Positions 13,034 to 24,118 of a DNA stretch of 64,000 nucleotides are shown here, piece by piece; position 1 is the stretch's first letter; every line of letters begins with the position of its first letter. Both the position numbers and the translations under genes were made by a program. The notes beneath the pieces are model-generated. The model was given only the letters and a program-made list of their open reading frames with translations, did not search any database and had not been told where the DNA came from. The stretch is from Coniella vitis. Its lineage: Eukaryota; Ascomycota; Sordariomycetes; Diaporthales; Schizoparmaceae. The stretch lies in assembly GCA_011317545.1 (NCBI GenBank), contig WUJK01000010.1, positions 558,001-622,000 of the forward strand. The letters are read 5' to 3'.

Positions 13034-15465
13034 ATGTCAGCAAATAAGAGGAGGAAGCTGGATGTTGGCCAGGGCCCACAGAGTAAGTTTGTTCATTTTG
13101 TCTTGTGACGCAGGAGAGCATATGCTAATTTTCAGTTTACAGTGCTGAGTGCTGCTGCACTGAGACGAAGACTGCTCGAGAGACAGGCATCCACATCTGC
13201 TTCTGTTTCTGCTGCTGTCTCTGAGACTTCTGGAAGCAGCCAACCTGAAGACCAGCCGGCCCGCTCAGGATATCCAGCGGCAGGGAAAGGTGGCTCTAGA
13301 GCCAAGCCGGTCAATGTTGCCCAGCAGCAAAAGAGGGAGAACTCGAGGGCCCTCGAGGATGTTCTCCTCGGCCAGTCTGGCGTTCTGGCCACCGAGGAAG
13401 TCGAAGTCAATGAGGCTATAGACGAAGCTCCTAAGAGGAAGGTTGTCCAGCTTTCATCAACGACGTTGAACAAGTCGAATAGCCAGCGGAAAGCAGACGG
13501 AACGGTTGTCCTGCGGTTCACCAGCAGCAGTGAAGTATGTAGGCTGTCTATGCAGCTCTTGGTCTTCTTTTCCACATCTTGCGCAGCTGACCTGGCCTGA
13601 TCAAATCACAGCGGCTGGTAATTCTTGGGAGCTATGGCTTCAGAGTAAAGAGCGGAGAGGCGAGCATCTACGGCGCCTCCTGTGCACCGTCAGACACCAT
13701 CCACTGGGTTCACGCGCCCCAGTGCCATGCCCTACCCGTGCTGCGCTGCTCCGAAGACTCCCTCGTCGAGTTGCACTCACACCCAGCAGCGCCGGCCTTG
13801 CGCAACCTAGAGCGCCTCTCACCAGTATTCACCAGTCTCTGGAATCAGCCCATCCCCGAAGCGTCCGCACAGACATGGCAAGTTCTTGGGTCGTCCGCCG
13901 ACGCGCCTAAAAAGGTTATTGTCCAGGACCTCCGGTCACCACCTGAGTGGAACCGCAAAACAGCACAGCTTCTCAACGCCAGTATCGGTGCTAGCCCTCC
14001 CATTTACTTCCTCTGTGGGCCCAAGTCCTCTGGCAAGTCGACATATGCTCGTATGCTAGCCAACAGACTGCTCACCCACCGATCGCAGCCCAAGCAACAA
14101 CAACCGAAATGGTCTGCCGTCACAATTCTTGACATTGACCCGGGTCAGCCCGAGTTCTCCCCACCAGGCACAATCTCGCTGGTCCGTCTCGACACGCCAA
14201 ACCTCGCTGCACCCTTCTGCCATCCTCTCGTCCACCCAAAAGCCATAATTCGCTCGCATGCCGTCGCATCCATCACCCCAGCTTCCGACATTGAGCACTA
14301 CAAGAGCTGCGTGCTCGACCTATTCTCCCACTATCAGTCGACAAAGTCCTGTGGCAGCTGTCCACTTATTGTCAACACACCCGGCTGGATCCAAGGCACC
14401 GGACTTATTCTCCTTCAAGATCTGGTCTTCGCCATTCGTCCTGCAGAAATTCTGTACATGTCTCAAGATGGACCAGAGGACACAGTCGACGGCCTTAAGA
14501 TGGCAGCAGCTGCGTTATGCAGTAGTAGCACCATTAATAATAGTGGTACTTCATCTCCAGCTTTGCTCACGACGCTTCCATCGCAATCGAGCGATCATAC
14601 CTCCAGGACAGCGCTCCACCTGCGACATATGCAAACCATGTCATACTTCCACGTGGATGGCGACCAATGCTTCGGTAACAAGAAGAAACAACAAGCCGGG
14701 ATTCACTGGAATGATATACCGCTGACTGCCACTCCCCCAATCATGGTCAGTTATAGCAGCCGAGGGCAAGAACATCCGACCACCAATGCGGACAACGGCG
14801 TGCTGGGGATCATGTGCTACGGCTACCAATCCGAGCCAGAACTCCTTGCAGATGCAATCAATGGCAGTATCCTCGCCATTGTAGAAATTGAGGATCCAAG
14901 AGCCTTTGGTGGCGATAATCAGCTACAACAACTGGGTGTCGTTGGCGCAGAAGATACCCATATCCCACCCATCACAACAACACATGACCAATACCACCTC
15001 CCCTATATCCGCTCCCAGGCACCCCTCGACCCGCGCTTCTCGTCTTGTCTCGGTCTGGGCCTCATCCGAGGCATCGACACGGCGCGCAGGGAAATCGCTC
15101 TCTCGACGCCGATTGCTCCGGATTTGCTTGCTTCATCGTCTTCCTCTGGCCCCAGCTCCAACAACAAGAACAACAAAAGCGCAACAAGAACGAAACCCAT
15201 CGTCTTGGTGTCTGGGAAATTCGACCCACCTACGTGGGCGTATACAGAGGACCACTACTACCGCGCATCCAAAACAAGCTCGAGTGGGTACGCTAACCAT
15301 GAAGGAGAAGAAGAAGAAGAAGAGGCAGAAGATGACGGTGATGAAGGGGTTGAAGAGATGCCGTGGACGGAAAAGTTGGTTGGCAACCAAAAGAGGGCTG
15401 TGGGATCCAAAGTCTGGCGTGTGAGGAGGGATTTAGGGAGGAATGGTGCAGGTGGTGGTGACTGA
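13034..15465 (+). CDS. GRC3: Polynucleotide 5'-hydroxyl kinase Grc3
   Basis: Three exons, 13034-13082, 13143-13534 and 13612-15465 (introns 60 and 77 bases), give 764 residues. Grc3 phosphorylates the 5'-OH end made by Las1 during ITS2 removal from pre-rRNA and also affects RNA polymerase I termination. Walker A is GPKSSGKST (residues 283-291), followed by LDIDPGQPEFSPPGTISL, typical of the Clp1/Grc3 kinases. The joined exons give SSSERLVILGSYGFRVKSGE, the conserved N-terminal beta domain entry, which supports intron 2. The first exon encodes MSANKRRKLDVGQGPQ, a basic, probably nucleolar start. The C-terminus has an acidic Glu run. Frequent Ser/Asn-rich loops lengthen it relative to yeast (632 residues). 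Confidence 0.93.
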
Positions 15466-16315
15466 TGCTTGTTCTTTCTTTTGAGGAAAGAAGAAGTATC
15501 TAGCACACATGATAAAGCTGGTTTACTTATACACTCAGACCAGGCTAGGTATAAATACTCGTCCGCATGAATGGCTTGAATAGCTTAAGCCAAGATACTA
15601 CAGATACGCACAATGCCAGTTTGGACACAACAGTTTGAGTTGCCAAGACTGTCGAGATAGACTTGTGCACAATAACCCGCTTGCCTTCCAACTGACCTGC
15701 TGCTCGGGAACCATGAGTCCTCCTCGTCCACTGCTCCAGCAAGCAAGCAACACAGGTGGGCCAAGATTGCAAAACTGTGGCATGGAAACCCGCACTTCTT
15801 CACCCTCGTCCCTGTTCTTCGTAAGCCATCAAGCCACACACCAAAAGAAAATCAACAAAGCAAGCCATCACAAGCTGGCACTATTATCAACACAACTCAA
15901 ACTTGATTCTCGCTGTCCAAAGCATCGGCTCTCAATATTTTTGTCTGTCTTCGATCCTTGCATAATAAAATATCTTCTAACACATCTGTAAGAGTATCAT
16001 GGTTTCGTTAACAAAAAAGCTCCATTTGACCCATTGGAGTCCTTCCAGCTATCCCACCCCGTGAAATCCCACTAGCTAAACCAAGACCAGAAGGCCTAAG
16101 CGGTCAAGGCCGGTCCAAAACCAATCCGATCCTTCCGTCGCCAAGCCAGCCAATCTGTGCCAGAAACCCCAGTGCTAGTGATACATCGGCGAGCCCCCCT
16201 GACTGATACTTGCCCTATGGATGATGAATAAAGGGGGAAACTACTGTAGAGAAGAGAACAAGAGACCTAGCAACCATGACAACCCCAAGCGAGCTACCTG
16301 CCAACAAAGCTAGCG

Positions 16316-16346
<31 letters not shown>

Positions 16347-17529
16347 CAACCTGACCTAATCTACCCACCCTGACCTAATCTACCCACCCTGCTTCACCAA
16401 CTTCAACTTTTCCCTTGCTGTTTCTTTGTCCCATACACAGACTTCTTGTCGTTGTGGTATTGACATGTTGGACCGTTGCAGATTCAACTCTCCTGAGCCT
16501 TTCCCTGACCATAGGCGATATTTGATAGCAGATTTGTGGCTTGCGCCCTTTTGGTCAAAGGCAGGTAGACGGAAAAAAGTCCAGCAGCAGCACCGAGCTG
16601 GTCATATGCAGGAGGCAGAAGAATAGTGTTTGGGATGATCGGCTGGCTGGTTTGTTGCTCTCCACCAATTGACGGGTCAGATGGTTGAGGTAAAACGTGA
16701 TGACCGCACGGCCATTGAGGAAGAAAAGGACAAGATGACAATCCCGCAGAACAGCCATTGAAGAAAAGTTGCCATCTTCATCCTCACAGAAGAATCGAAT
16801 CTAGTGTCGAAGATTGCGAAAAGCGGGCTTCCGCTATCCCATGCCCCAGTGTTGACTGATGGCACAACTCAAAGCCGTCTCCGTGGGTGAAGTCAAAAGG
16901 TGTTTCTTTTTGTGTGGAGAAGGATCGAATTTGAAGGGGGTAGCAGAAAATAAAGGAAATTGCCGATCCCTGGAATGCAAAAGAGAAGAACGGCGTTGTC
17001 CTTGACCCTCGTGGTGATTTTTTTGGTAATAAAAAAAAAGCAAAAGCAACCGTTCACACCGATATGCCGACCGTCATATATGCGCGTGAAGAACCAGAGA
17101 ACGGACATAAGTCTCCATTGGCCCCCCCAAACCCCCAGAACGCCTATGCAAAGCAGCCGGTGACAACGGCAACGCGTTTGCAGAAATGTCAAGTACTGAT
17201 CGAAAAAGATTTCGGAGCTGGCCATGGTAAGTGCCATTGGCACTCTTTGTAGAAGAGGAAGGATGAAAGGGTCGTGTTTGTGTTTGTTGCAGATCAAACG
17301 AGGTTCCAGATCTACTCATACACATGGTGCACGCTGAACTGGGCTTGTAGCACTGAACAGCGGTGTCCGATATCAAAGCCCAGTACCAGTCTGACCAGTG
17401 TCGTGAGCAAGATCTGTATCCTGCTGCCCATCATTTGCGACGCCTTCGCCTGATCGGCGGCGAATTGTCTGAATTGCTTGGCACAGCTTTTCGCTTGCGG
17501 GACATTTGACCCCAGATGCCGATGCGGTG
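15466..17529. other. Convergent intergenic region GRC3/SPT7
   Basis: No gene is apparent between these convergent stops. The region contains a CCAG/AGCC microsatellite and a 19-base tandem duplication (listed separately), a pyrimidine tract before 16440 and an A run at 17030-17040. Frames here are short and unconvincing on both strands. Confidence 0.6.
16315..16388. repeat. AGCC microsatellite plus 19-base tandem duplication
   Basis: About eight copies of a CCAG/AGCC unit (16315-16348) run into two exact copies of CTGACCTAATCTACCCACC (16351-16369 and 16370-16388). The same GGCT-type unit recurs at 51481-51523 and 51881-51904. Likely slippage products. Confidence 0.85.
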
Positions 17530-20500
17530 CTACTGACCGGTACTTTCAGGACTCAACATGGTCACAATATCGTCTTTGTTGTCGCCCGGCGGGCTGCTAG
17601 GAATACCACTTTGACTCTGAGTGCTACCCATCCGCTCCATAGCAGGAGGCTTTGGGGGAAGAGGGATTTTTGTCATCTTCTTGGCTTTTTCAGGCGTCGA
17701 GATGACGGCAGCGGCAGCGGCAGCGCCGGCGGCTGGCTTGGGATCCGTGGTTTGTGCTTTTCCAGCCTCGAGCTTCTTCTTCTTCTTGGCCAGCGCAATC
17801 TGTTCCTTGGGAGGTCGCTTCTGCGGAGAGACAATTTTACCCGTGGCGCCGAGACGAGGGCGGGGCCGCCGCTGCTTGACAGGAAGATCTTCATCCTCCA
17901 CCAAAGGTTGATCGCCATTAGCATGCAACTTGGCGAGAAAGAAGTTCTTGACAAGCCCAATTTGACCCTGAATGTTGTCCTTTGTGACAGGCTCAGTGGG
18001 AGGCAGGGCGTCAAAAAGGTCTTGTACCTCAGCGTCGACGGTCTGCGTTTGGGCCTGGTAAGTATTGCGGACACGGGATTGCAAAAGGTGCAAGGGCACA
18101 GAAAGCATGTCCAACCCGAGCTCTTCCACAAGACCAAGGGCCTTGAAGCCAAAGAAGTCCTCGCCAAGTTCTTCAGCAAAGTCGCCACCAACAAACTGGT
18201 CACTGCCATCCTTAAAGGCACCAGCACCATCGGGGCCGCCGTCGTTGAGTGCTGGTCGCAGCAAGTCTGCGAGGTGTGACTTCATGCGGTCATGGATGAC
18301 CCCCAGCTTGCTTCCAAGACGGTCCACATCGTCCTTAGCGTAGCCTTCGATAGATTCGAGGCTGTGTCCGTTTTCGTTCAGCGCATGTAGAATGACCTCC
18401 TCTTGAGTGAAGCGCGGCTGGAACTTGGCTCCACGTTCGGCCATTCTTCCAGTCGCATTGACCTTGTCGGCCTCTTTGTAGACATTGAGGGTATGAATGA
18501 TTTTGCCAAAGTAGTCGCCCGCAATCTCCGTGACCACGTCAAGCGCGGACGGCTGGAGTTCCTCAAAGCCAGCATGGTAGAAGATCTGCGCGACGGAGCG
18601 TTTTAAGGCTGCCTTGCACACCTCTGGAGCCATGACTGGTACGTCTCCAGCGATGAAATGTGGCTCAATGTCGACTTCATGGAACGGCTCGGGTTCGTAC
18701 TTGGGGAATTGATTGGCGTAGACTTGTGTTTGAATCTGCATTTGTTTGATGACACCAATTTTGGAACAGACTTTGCGCGTTTCTTGCATTTGACGAAGAT
18801 TCGCATGGAACTTTTTCGTTAGGATGCTTTCTGGGGCAACAAAATGTCCTGGTTGGATCAGACGCAACATTTCCTCATGCTGGTTGATGACTTGTCCCTC
18901 GTCATCTTCAAGCCATTGTAGCTTGGGCAACACATCCGGAATCAGATTGCTGGCTTCATAGTAATCTGGGAGAGCACGATCGTCCTCGACCTCCATACCC
19001 TCAGCCAAGGTCTCAGGGAGTTTTGTGGTCTCTTTCGCCGCGGTGTCGCCATTAGTCAAAGCATTGTCTGCCAGTTCGGCGCGTTTATGGCTTCGCAGAA
19101 CCCGGCGCATCCCGGCTTTGGTCCTCAATATGGCGGGCTCGTCGGGATTGAGCTTGTTGTCTTTGAAGATGTTGTAACGTTCGCGGGCCACCAGAGCGCG
19201 GTCCTTCTTAGTAACTTGCTTCCAGATCTTGTACTCTTCGTCTTCAACCTCCTGCTCCACAGCCTCACCTAGGTTGAGACCCATGCCATTTAACGAAGGG
19301 CCGTCAATCTCCATGGCATCTGCATTGCTCGTGCCAGATTGGCCATGTGGACCAATAGGCGTAAAGGACCCTATAGGGGGCGTGCCGAACCCGTTGCTTC
19401 CGTCTGCCATTTCTGAACCCTCGCGTCCAGTCTTTGCAAGTATTCCATTGATTTGGAGAGTCGGCTTGGCGTCGTTGGTTGGTGTGTCCTCCTTTTGATC
19501 CGAAGGGGCTGTCCTAGATTTGGCGGCTCCCTTAGTAGCGTTGCTTCGGCCCCGAGACGTAATGATGGGCTCGTCATCACTATCATCGCCGCCGTCGTCC
19601 TCACCGCCGTTCTGTTTTCTTCGTTCCTCGGCTTCCACTTCAGCACGAGGCCGTACAATGATTTCAGGGATAAGCGGAATGAGCTTGTCGGCCTCTCTTC
19701 GCATGCCATTTGCCAGCCGAGGAAGGTGGTTACTGAGATTTTGGTTGTACCGCAAACAATTATCCCAAATTAGGTTCAGATCAGCCACAAAGTCTGCCTT
19801 GGACTTGTACTGCAGCTGCTTGAGCTTCTTGGTCATGGTACCAAGGTCCATGGGTTGCTTGATGACTGTGCGAGAGTTAGTAAACGGCTGGTGCCGCTTG
19901 AGATTCGGCAACCGTGTTTCAAACCTACCAGAGTAGTAGTCGGGCGCATCTCTCTTGCTGACTTTGGTCAGGAAGGGCGTTGAGTACTCTGTGTGTGCCT
20001 TGAGCTCGCTCAAGACCTTCTCAAGGGCCTCGTACAACTCCTCCTGACCTACGCTTTCCTCGCTAGCCCACTTGGAGCGATTCTTTCTAACTTCGTTCAT
20101 GAGGCTACGCAACTCCTGGTCCGTCGCCTGCACTTGGCTGCGCTTCATGTCGATGCGGGCAATCAGGTGCTTGAGGGTAAGGCTGGATGCGCCGAGGTTT
20201 GCACTGCTAAGGGATCCGTGGTTTTGGCCCGAGGCGTCATTGACATTACCGCCATTCTTGTCCATTTCAGCTTGAATCTGTTTCTCGGACTCTTCGAGCT
20301 GCTGCTGTTCCAACATGGCCGTTCGGTCATTTTCTAGGGTGTAGAACATGGTGTGAAAGCTGCGCTTGGCCGCTTCCTCGGTCGCATTGCGGGCTTCCTC
20401 GAGCTCTTTGCGCGCATCTTCGGAGGACTTTTCTTTTCCCTGCGCTGCGCCGTCTTCCTTGCCTCGCTCGCCATTCTTGCCCGGGGAGGAGACGGAGTGG

Positions 20501-21006
20501 ACAGGGGAGCTGCCAGATTTGGACGGAGAGAGGTAAGTCTTGGCGGCAGCCGCATTGTCATTTTGGAGCTGTGTCGCCGCTGCAGCGTTCTGCTCGCCTT
20601 CTTCTTCTTCATCCTCGTCGTCATCGTCATAGTCGTCGATGATGACGCGCTTGACTTTCTTCAGGGGTGGCTGCTGGATAGGGGTGTGGTCGGTAGCAGG
20701 GGGGATGTAGACGGCGGTAGCGGTCGGCGGGCGCTTGAGGGACTCGATGGCGGGTTCGTCGTAGTCGCCATCGTCAGCAAAGAGAGTGGCAATCTTTGCA
20801 TCGGTCTTGCGGAAGAGACTGGCAAAGTGGGCGCGTCGCTGGTGGTCGTCGTCGTGGGTCGGGTCAGATGCCTCAGGCATCAACGTGGGCGCATCGGGGT
20901 TGGAGCGCGACTGGCCATCGGCCGCAGCGTGGTTCATCTTGAAGCCATTGCCCTGGCTGCCGGCAGGGGTTGGCCAGCTGCTGTGAGATGATTGAAAGGA
21001 CATCAT
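17530..21006 (-). CDS. SPT7: SAGA complex subunit Spt7 (bromodomain and histone fold)
   Basis: Two exons on the minus strand, 21006-19929 and 19865-17530, give 1,137 residues. Spt7 scaffolds the SAGA transcription coactivator in the nucleus. Seen in order are an acidic N-terminal region (DDYDDDDEDEEEEGE), a Glu-rich helix, a bromodomain around residues 335-430 (KRDAPDYYSVIKQPMDLGTM, then LIWDNCLRYN), an acidic Ser-rich linker, a bromodomain-associated histone fold around 765-840 (CKAALKRSVAQIFYHAGFEE) and a Lys/Pro-rich tail. A 63-base intron (19928-19866, branch point ACTAAC) lies inside the bromodomain. It has no stop and keeps frame, so a naive gene model would include 21 extra residues; removal restores DYYSVIKQPMDLG. 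The ATG pair at 21006 and 21003 is the first in frame, since the longer frame starts at TTG. Confidence 0.93.
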   Translation of the reverse strand: MMSFQSSHSSWPTPAGSQGNGFKMNHAAADGQSRSNPDAPTLMPEASDPTHDDDHQRRAHFASLFRKTDAKIATLFADDGDYDEPAIESLKRPPTATAVYIPPATDHTPIQQPPLKKVKRVIIDDYDDDDEDEEEEGEQNAAAATQLQNDNAAAAKTYLSPSKSGSSPVHSVSSPGKNGERGKEDGAAQGKEKSSEDARKELEEARNATEEAAKRSFHTMFYTLENDRTAMLEQQQLEESEKQIQAEMDKNGGNVNDASGQNHGSLSSANLGASSLTLKHLIARIDMKRSQVQATDQELRSLMNEVRKNRSKWASEESVGQEELYEALEKVLSELKAHTEYSTPFLTKVSKRDAPDYYSGRFETRLPNLKRHQPFTNSRTVIKQPMDLGTMTKKLKQLQYKSKADFVADLNLIWDNCLRYNQNLSNHLPRLANGMRREADKLIPLIPEIIVRPRAEVEAEERRKQNGGEDDGGDDSDDEPIITSRGRSNATKGAAKSRTAPSDQKEDTPTNDAKPTLQINGILAKTGREGSEMADGSNGFGTPPIGSFTPIGPHGQSGTSNADAMEIDGPSLNGMGLNLGEAVEQEVEDEEYKIWKQVTKKDRALVARERYNIFKDNKLNPDEPAILRTKAGMRRVLRSHKRAELADNALTNGDTAAKETTKLPETLAEGMEVEDDRALPDYYEASNLIPDVLPKLQWLEDDEGQVINQHEEMLRLIQPGHFVAPESILTKKFHANLRQMQETRKVCSKIGVIKQMQIQTQVYANQFPKYEPEPFHEVDIEPHFIAGDVPVMAPEVCKAALKRSVAQIFYHAGFEELQPSALDVVTEIAGDYFGKIIHTLNVYKEADKVNATGRMAERGAKFQPRFTQEEVILHALNENGHSLESIEGYAKDDVDRLGSKLGVIHDRMKSHLADLLRPALNDGGPDGAGAFKDGSDQFVGGDFAEELGEDFFGFKALGLVEELGLDMLSVPLHLLQSRVRNTYQAQTQTVDAEVQDLFDALPPTEPVTKDNIQGQIGLVKNFFLAKLHANGDQPLVEDEDLPVKQRRPRPRLGATGKIVSPQKRPPKEQIALAKKKKKLEAGKAQTTDPKPAAGAAAAAAVISTPEKAKKMTKIPLPPKPPAMERMGSTQSQSGIPSSPPGDNKDDIVTMLSPESTGQ

Positions 21007-22581
21007 GACCCTTTTTGGGGGTCTACTGTCTAATTGCCAGGGCGGTCGAGGGAACGCGATCGCTCCATGCGCGCCTGGCTTCAGGCGGGGAGATGACCGG
21101 GTTCCGGTGGGCTTGGATGGGCTAAATGGGCATGGGGAGAAAGAGCGACATTGACTTTGATGGCACAAAGGGTTTGCAGGATGGCGCGGCAAGTCTGGAG
21201 GGAGAAATGGATGGATGAAGGTTGGGCGGTTTTGGTAGCGGTGATGGGTTGACGTTCGAGTTTGGGTGGAGTCGGCTCGTCAGGTAACCCGCAGCAAGGT
21301 TGCCGCGACACAGTTTCCAGCAGCTGGATAGCGGACGGACTGCGCTGGGGATTGGGGAGCGTCGATTTTGCAGTGGGCCGGTCGCGGTGCCTGTAACGTC
21401 AGTAGCGTCACCCTTGGCTTACCATTATACTTAGTGCTGCCACACGCAGCCAGATAATTTGACCTGGCCAGCATCACATAACTCGTCAGTGGACTGATCA
21501 GAGCAAAACTCTCAGCAGTTTCGATTCCAAGAAATTTCTACATAGTATATCATATCCTGTATTTGCTTTTTCTCAGCGCTGTTGCTGCGCATGCTCGTAC
21601 GACATCAACGAAGCACATGCCTAAGCGTGAACTTGTTGACCATATTACCTAAGTCAACCCCACGTGATTATCTAAAGGTTCATTCCTTAGGCCGGACGGA
21701 CTGGGAGCCTGCCCTCGAGGACTCTCTCAGTTGCATATCTTCTACACGGAAAGCAGAAAAGCAATTGATCAGTACATTCGACCCATGGACAGGCTACTTC
21801 ACTTTGCTCGGTTGTTTAGACGCCTGCGCTTAAGCCATGACGTGGGAGGTCCATCATTCCGAAAGTGGCACGTCAGAGTCTCCAGAACTGTGTACTGTGT
21901 CGCTCGAGGATCAGCCGGTTGTTGCACGTTATTGAAACAGCAAAAGCCAGAAATATCAGGCATGCATATGGCGGACGTGAACAAACCACACCATGCAAGC
22001 CAACGAAGCATCAAGTCGAGAGTCCAACTCGAATCAGGTTGTCCTGACGGCTGCTATGTAGGCTTGCGTCTTGCAGCATCTAATTGCGGTGCCTGAGATG
22101 CGCTGCTGGGCCCTTGCTGGACCAGGTACGTACTGTAAAAGCCGTATGCGGGCGCTGCAACTTCCCCACACAAACGCAAGCCGAGTGCCTGGGCTGCCCA
22201 GGGCACATCTACCAGTTGACACGCGCCTGTGGAGAATCTCCGCAGCAGCAACTGAGCATGGGTCAAGCTGCCCGCCGCAAAAGGCCCAGCTATCCCTGAG
22301 AAAGCCCTGAGCAAGACCCCTGGCAGGTTCCCTAGAGCCAAGCAACGACCCCCAAACCCACTGAAAACGGAACTGGGAACTGAGTGTCCGTTTGTACGTA
22401 CGTACGTACGTAACATTTGCATCTGACCACACGGAGAAAGACGATCGCTTCATCTCACCTTCTCGCCTCCTTCCTCCCCTCCTGCTACCTCTCAGCGATG
22501 CATACAGCATTCAGAGAAAGCTACCCTCTTCTGTATTGACCTGTAACGGACAAATAAACGAGACCTCCAACCCCCCCAAAA
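21007..22581. promoter_or_regulatory. Divergent region SPT7/VanZ-domain gene
   Basis: 1.6 kb between divergent starts. It carries one TACATAGTA word (21539) and a (GTAC)n run at 22394-22411 about 170 bases before the VanZ-domain ATG, followed by CT-rich leader sequence (22440-22500). No gene is supported; the open frames are short and overlap on both strands. Confidence 0.5.
22394..22411. repeat. GTAC tetranucleotide repeat
   Basis: Four and a half GTAC units in tandem, self-complementary, in the leader region of the VanZ-domain gene. A shorter run occurs near 50690. Confidence 0.85.
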
Positions 22582-23344
22582 ATGAGAATACGACTTCCCT
22601 TTGCAGGTAAGCTCTCCCTCGGAGCTCCGTCTCTACCACCAACAACTTCCCGGTACCTGCTGTCAACGACAAACCAGAAACTAACACGGGTTCCTTCTTC
22701 TCCTTCTTTTCGTTGTCATAGGAGTCTTCTTTCTCCTGCTCCTCCTCGCAGGCTACGCCGGCTTGACAACCCTCCAACTCGGCCTCTACATCAACGACAA
22801 GCTCCTCCACCTCCTCACCTTCTTCCTCCTCACCGTCGTCTTTTACTGGATCGTCGACACGAACCGCCGCCGCACCCTGCACTTCACCCTTGTCGTCTGC
22901 ACCCTCGGTCTCGGTGTCGGCTCCGAGTTTCTGCAGGGGTTCCTGCCCAACGGCCGTGACTTTGACTTTTACGACATTGTCGCCAACCTGGTGGGCAGCG
23001 TTGTGGCGCTTGTGCTGTGTAGTTGGTACCATAAGCGTATGCTCGAGCGCAAGAGGCTGCGCAAAACGTATACCGCTGTGCCGACGGGCGAGGATGGTGA
23101 TGAAGGAGACGTCATCCACGGGGACAGGGACATCGAGCTTGGGGAGGGCATTATCGGGGCGCACGAGAGCGGTGTTACAGAGGCGGGCGCGTCTACACAC
23201 AGTAATGGTGGTGGTGCTTCGGCAAAAGCAATGACGTTGGAGGAAGAGATTGATAACTGGGATGAGAATGCGCCGGATGACTGGGACGCGCCGCCGCCTG
23301 AGGGCATCCACGACGAAGATGCTAAAAAGCAGCGGGCGGATTGA
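22582..23344 (+). CDS. VanZ-like domain membrane protein
   Basis: Two exons, 22582-22606 and 22722-23344 (115-base intron), give 215 residues. The first exon encodes only MRIRLPFA plus one base. About four hydrophobic segments fill residues 9-140. The middle carries VanZ-family hallmarks: DKLLHLLTFFLL, then GSEFLQGFLPNGRDFD and YDIVANLVGS, with the conserved E..Q and D..AN..G pattern. VanZ domains are known mainly from bacteria, where one member gives low-level teicoplanin resistance by an unclear mechanism; fungal members have no established role. The C-terminal 80 residues are acidic and cytosolic-looking, ending in a DDWDAPPP stretch. Membrane location is inferred from hydrophobicity. The short first exon rests on splice signals (GTAAGC..CATAG) and frame. 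Confidence 0.82.
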
Positions 23345-24118
23345 TTCCGATTATCTAATCATGAGAGGACGGGGGAAATTAGACGTCCACAGTCAGTCTC
23401 GCTGAGCAGAGGACAAGGCTACGAACGGTTATTTACGGCCAAGGATGGGAAAACTGGATCATGCTTGGACTGGACGCTCCCGTGTTTGCTTGTGACTTAC
23501 GGCGTTGGATGGAACACGTGTTATGATGGTTATGAAGTTTGATGCTCCTTTCGCAATAATGAGCAATTTTCAATGCCGTGGGCCGGCTAAGCCTGGCATG
23601 TTTCGAGATACGCGATCTCGGAATGGAGACAGAATTCCGAGTTGACGATACTTGAGTGCGCAGCACAATGTGCGAGGCTCTACAGGGCCTCAATAGGGTG
23701 TGACGCTGCCCAAATACGACCTAACTTGCAGAGCAAGACCAAACCCAAAGGCAATGTAATTCTATGCGAGAGATTTTCTTTCTTGGGCAATAGGGAACGT
23801 GCGCAAGAATACTGCGGGTGTTTATTATTCCGTAGCAAAGCGAAAGCACATCAGACGAGACTAAACACCAGATAATACCACGATCAGGAATGGCATCATA
23901 GCCCCGCGCGTTCGAAATTACTCAGAAAAACTCCGACTGTCATAGCCAGACAAAACCATCGACATAGATGTAAACAACTTTACAATCTCTGAAACAAGCA
24001 CATAAGAGACGGTCAATCCAAAAGTACATATAACCATCAAATTGAAAATTCGGTACCTTCAGCCATATATCTATAAAATCCCAAGAATAGATGCCAACGG
24101 CTTCCCAAAGCGCAGAAA
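23345..24118. other. Convergent intergenic region
   Basis: 774 bases between convergent stops of the VanZ-domain gene and the ferric-reductase-like gene. It is more AT-rich toward the right end. I see no gene, RNA or strong repeat. Confidence 0.6.
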
